A stretch of DNA of 7,070 nt, from assembly GCA_955652625.1 (NCBI GenBank), contig CATPBM010000290.1, positions 1-7,070 on the forward strand. Reading direction: 5' to 3'. The notes under the pieces are model-generated. The model was not told where the DNA came from. It ran no database searches and saw only the letters and a program-made list of their open reading frames with translations. The stretch is from an uncultured Steroidobacteraceae bacterium. Its GTDB lineage: Bacteria > Pseudomonadota > Gammaproteobacteria > Steroidobacterales > Steroidobacteraceae. The position numbers and the translations under genes are program-made. Below, piece by piece: positions 5,046 through 7,070 of the stretch (the first letter of the stretch is position 1; every line of letters begins with the position of its first letter).

Positions 5046-6765
5046 TGCCTCCGCCGCGCGCGACTGTGCGCGCCAAATCGTCGATGCGTTCGCCCGTTAC
5101 AACGCGGAGTTTCGCGCCATCACGCGCCGCGCCCCCCAGCGCTTCGATGCCCGCGACTGGAAGGGCGGCCAGCGCGACGCCGTGGAGCGCATCGAGCTCT
5201 ACGAGCGCTTCGTGAACCAGACGGTCGCCGAACTGCGCGCCGCGCTTGGGGCCGAAGCCGAGAATCGGGCCCTGTGGCGTCAGATCCACGGCGAGTTCAC
5301 GGCGCAGATCGCGGAGCTGCCGGACCCGGAGTTCACCAAGACCTTCTTCAGCTCCATCAGCCGCAGGGTGTTCGGCACGGTGGGCGTGGCTCCGGACATC
5401 GAGTTCGTCGCCACCGAGCTCGATCCGCTCGCCGGCATCCACTCAGCCGTCGGCACCAACGCCTACGTTAATCACGGCTCGCTGTCTCTGCTGTTCGAGG
5501 ACCTGCTCGGCGACGTGCGCTTTCGCTCAGCATGGCACGACCTCGACAAGAGCATCGCTCACGTGGCCACCGAGGTGCGCGCTTACCTGGAGGCACGCGG
5601 CGAGCGGCGCGACGTCGTGAAAGTAGAAGTGATCCGGCCGGTCTTCTACCAGATTTCCCGCGCCTACGTGGTGGGACGCGTCGTCGGGCGGCAGTTCGTG
5701 ATGCCGCTGGTGATTGCGCTCAAGAACACCGACAGCGGCGTGCTGGTGGACGCGGTGATGCTCGCGGAGGACGACATCAGCATCGTGTTCAGTTTTACGC
5801 GCTCCTACTTTCACGTCGACCTCGAGCGCGTCGCCGAAGCGGTGATGTTTCTGAAGTCGATCATGCCGCGCAAGCCCGTTAGCGAGCTGTTCACGGTGCT
5901 GGGCCGCGCCCGGCAGGGCAAGACCGAGCGCTACCGCGAGCTGATGCACAACCTGGACCGCACCGACGATCAGTTCGTGCACGCCCCCGGGGAGCGGGGG
6001 CTGGTCATGGTGTGCTTCACACTGCCCTCGTTCGACGTGGTCTTCAAGGTGATCCGCGACCGCTTCCCCTACCCCAAGACCGTATTGCGCGAGGAAGTGG
6101 TGGCGAAGTACCGCATGGTTTTCATACACGACCGCGCGGGACGACTGGTCGACGCACAGGAGTTCCGGCGCCTGCGCTTCCCGCGCACGCGCTTCGCGCC
6201 CGCGCTGCTGGAGGAGCTCAGGCGCGAGACCGCCCAAACCGTGCACGAGGAGGGCGCGGACCTGGTATTCGATCACCTGTATATCGAGCGGCGCATGACG
6301 CCGCTCAACCTGTACCTGCGGGACGCGCCCACCGCCGACGGCGAACGCGTGGTGCTCGACTACGGGCAATGCATCCGTGATCTCGCCTACACCGACATCT
6401 TCCCGGGCGATCTGCTGCTGAAGAATTTCGGGGTCACCCGCCACGGCCGGGTGATTTTCTACGATTACGACGAGCTGTGCCGGGTCACCGACTGCAACTT
6501 TCGCGACGTGCCCGAGGCCACGAACGCTGACGACGAGATGCGTGGCGAGGCGTGGTTCTACGTGGGCGAGAACGACGTATTTCCCGAAACATTCATCAGC
6601 TTCCTCGGGTTCAACGAGCAGCAGCGTGCGGCGCTGCTGCGCATGCACGGGGAGATTCTCACCGCGGCGTTCTGGCGCGGAGTGCAGCAGCGGCTGCGGG
6701 AAGGAGAGGTCGTGGAGGTGCTGCCCTACCACCCGCACCGGGTGCGCGTGGCCGGAAGCCTGTGA
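5023..6765 (+). CDS. aceK: Isocitrate dehydrogenase kinase/phosphatase
   Basis: Bifunctional cytosolic enzyme that phosphorylates (inactivates) and dephosphorylates Icd on its active-site serine, setting carbon flow between the TCA cycle and the glyoxylate bypass. Length is 580 residues, against 578 in E. coli. The N-terminal half is the diverged regulatory domain. The C-terminal kinase-like domain shows the ATP loop APGERGLVM (321-329), Lys342 (E. coli Lys336), Asp377 in LVDAQEF (E. coli Asp371, needed for phosphatase activity), LYIERRMTPLN (419-429) and FPGDLLLKNFGVTRHGRV (460-477), with Asp463 and Asn468 matching E. coli Asp457 and Asn462. Asp481 and Asp483 in YDYDE match Asp475/Asp477. 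The segment NFRDVP and what follows it corresponds to the substrate-recognition loop and looks complete. All key residues are present, so an active enzyme is expected. It is the last gene of the icd unit and overlaps the Nudix gene by 13 nt. Confidence 0.97.
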   Translation: MHKITTKPASAARDCARQIVDAFARYNAEFRAITRRAPQRFDARDWKGGQRDAVERIELYERFVNQTVAELRAALGAEAENRALWRQIHGEFTAQIAELPDPEFTKTFFSSISRRVFGTVGVAPDIEFVATELDPLAGIHSAVGTNAYVNHGSLSLLFEDLLGDVRFRSAWHDLDKSIAHVATEVRAYLEARGERRDVVKVEVIRPVFYQISRAYVVGRVVGRQFVMPLVIALKNTDSGVLVDAVMLAEDDISIVFSFTRSYFHVDLERVAEAVMFLKSIMPRKPVSELFTVLGRARQGKTERYRELMHNLDRTDDQFVHAPGERGLVMVCFTLPSFDVVFKVIRDRFPYPKTVLREEVVAKYRMVFIHDRAGRLVDAQEFRRLRFPRTRFAPALLEELRRETAQTVHEEGADLVFDHLYIERRMTPLNLYLRDAPTADGERVVLDYGQCIRDLAYTDIFPGDLLLKNFGVTRHGRVIFYDYDELCRVTDCNFRDVPEATNADDEMRGEAWFYVGENDVFPETFISFLGFNEQQRAALLRMHGEILTAAFWRGVQQRLREGEVVEVLPYHPHRVRVAGSL

Positions 6766-6780
6766 TCAGCGCCAGGAGCC
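6766..6780. other. 15-bp gap between convergent aceK and sodB stops
   Basis: The gap holds only TCAGCGCCAGGAGCC. I see no stem followed by a T-run on either strand here or just around it, so termination is either factor-dependent or lies inside the opposing gene. The 3' ends of the two transcripts probably overlap. Confidence 0.6.
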
Positions 6781-7070
6781 TTAACCACCCACTCGCTCAG
6801 TCTCGAGCGCCGGGCGCGCAGCGCGCGCACGCGTGTCGGGGCTGGTGCGCAGATCCGCGAGCGTGCGATTGGGCAGCTCCCAGTTGACCAGATCCTCGAG
6901 GAAGGCGCTCACATATGCGCCGCGGCGATTCTGGTGATCCAGATAGTAGGCGTGCTCCCACAGATCGAGCGCTATCAGCGCGGTATCGCCGCGAACCAAG
7001 GGCGTACCCGCGTTGCTCGTGGTCACGATCTCGAGGTCCCCGGCGCGCAACACCAGCCACAACCAGCCGC
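6781..7070 (-). CDS. sodB: Iron-type superoxide dismutase, C-terminal part (5' end outside window)
   Basis: Dismutates superoxide to oxygen and hydrogen peroxide in the cytoplasm. The minus-strand frame enters from the right edge as GWLWLVLRAGDLEIV and ends at TAA (6783-6781), giving about 95 residues of an enzyme normally near 195. DLWEHAYYLDHQNRR carries the Asp (codon at 6966-6964) and His (6954-6952) that are two of the four metal ligands. TSNAGTPL, with Ala rather than the Gln-Asp-Ser form of manganese enzymes, points to the iron type. After the usual terminal VNWE there is an unusual basic tail of about 31 residues (LPNRTLADLRTSPDTRARA and on), some 20 longer than E. coli SodB. A TTG at 7062 is within the conserved region and is not the real start. 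Confidence 0.93.
   Translation of the reverse strand, partial: GWLWLVLRAGDLEIVTTSNAGTPLVRGDTALIALDLWEHAYYLDHQNRRGAYVSAFLEDLVNWELPNRTLADLRTSPDTRARAARPALETERVGG

Noticed and set aside
5984..6000. CCCCC...GGGGG stem within aceK
   Set aside because: It encodes the conserved ATP loop (APGERGL) and has no T-run; it is a consequence of Pro/Gly/Arg codons, not a terminator.
5527..6738. Long minus-strand open frame opposite aceK (about 403 codons)
   Set aside because: Composition is that of an antisense shadow (His/Val/Glu-rich, no motif), whereas the plus frame is unmistakable AceK.
6814..6832. GCGCGC alternating run near the sodB 3' end
   Set aside because: It falls in the Arg/Ala-rich coding tail, and the potential stem has almost no loop and no U-tract, so it is not called as a terminator.

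Overview
The window reads as an ordinary chromosomal segment of a GC-rich proteobacterium. I estimate GC in the mid-60s percent by eye. Genes are packed tightly, with short or overlapping junctions. AceK is known mainly from gamma- and betaproteobacteria, and the Icd, Nudix and AguA proteins all look proteobacterial. I cannot name the genus. I see no mobile element, CRISPR array, tRNA or rRNA.

Layout. The minus strand from 2433 to the left edge carries an APC-family amino acid/polyamine permease, followed by agmatine deiminase (aguA), which is cut by the window edge. The two are joined by an ATGA stop/start overlap. A 152-bp divergent intergenic region (2434-2585) holds a candidate bidirectional promoter. 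The plus strand from 2586 to 6765 is a compact four-gene unit: NADP-dependent isocitrate dehydrogenase (icd), a DUF3052 protein, a Nudix hydrolase with the extra N-terminal domain, and isocitrate dehydrogenase kinase/phosphatase (aceK). Its junctions are a 3-nt gap, a 4-nt ATGA overlap and a 13-nt overlap. At the right edge the 3' end of an iron-type superoxide dismutase gene (sodB) lies on the minus strand, convergent with aceK, with 15 bp between the stops.

How the genes work together. The plus-strand unit places the target enzyme Icd, with its phosphorylatable serine intact at residue 115, in the same apparent transcript as its only known modifying enzyme, AceK. The textbook enterobacterial arrangement is aceBAK, with icd elsewhere. 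Here no isocitrate lyase or malate synthase gene is present in the window. Two genes not usually discussed with this switch, DUF3052 and Nudix, sit between enzyme and regulator. A Nudix enzyme that releases AMP could plausibly feed into AceK, which is controlled by adenine nucleotides, but that is inference. The minus-strand unit suggests uptake or exchange of a basic amino acid or polyamine, coupled to agmatine breakdown toward putrescine.

The best candidate for something under-described is the icd-DUF3052-Nudix-aceK operon. The rest is mostly well-known families.
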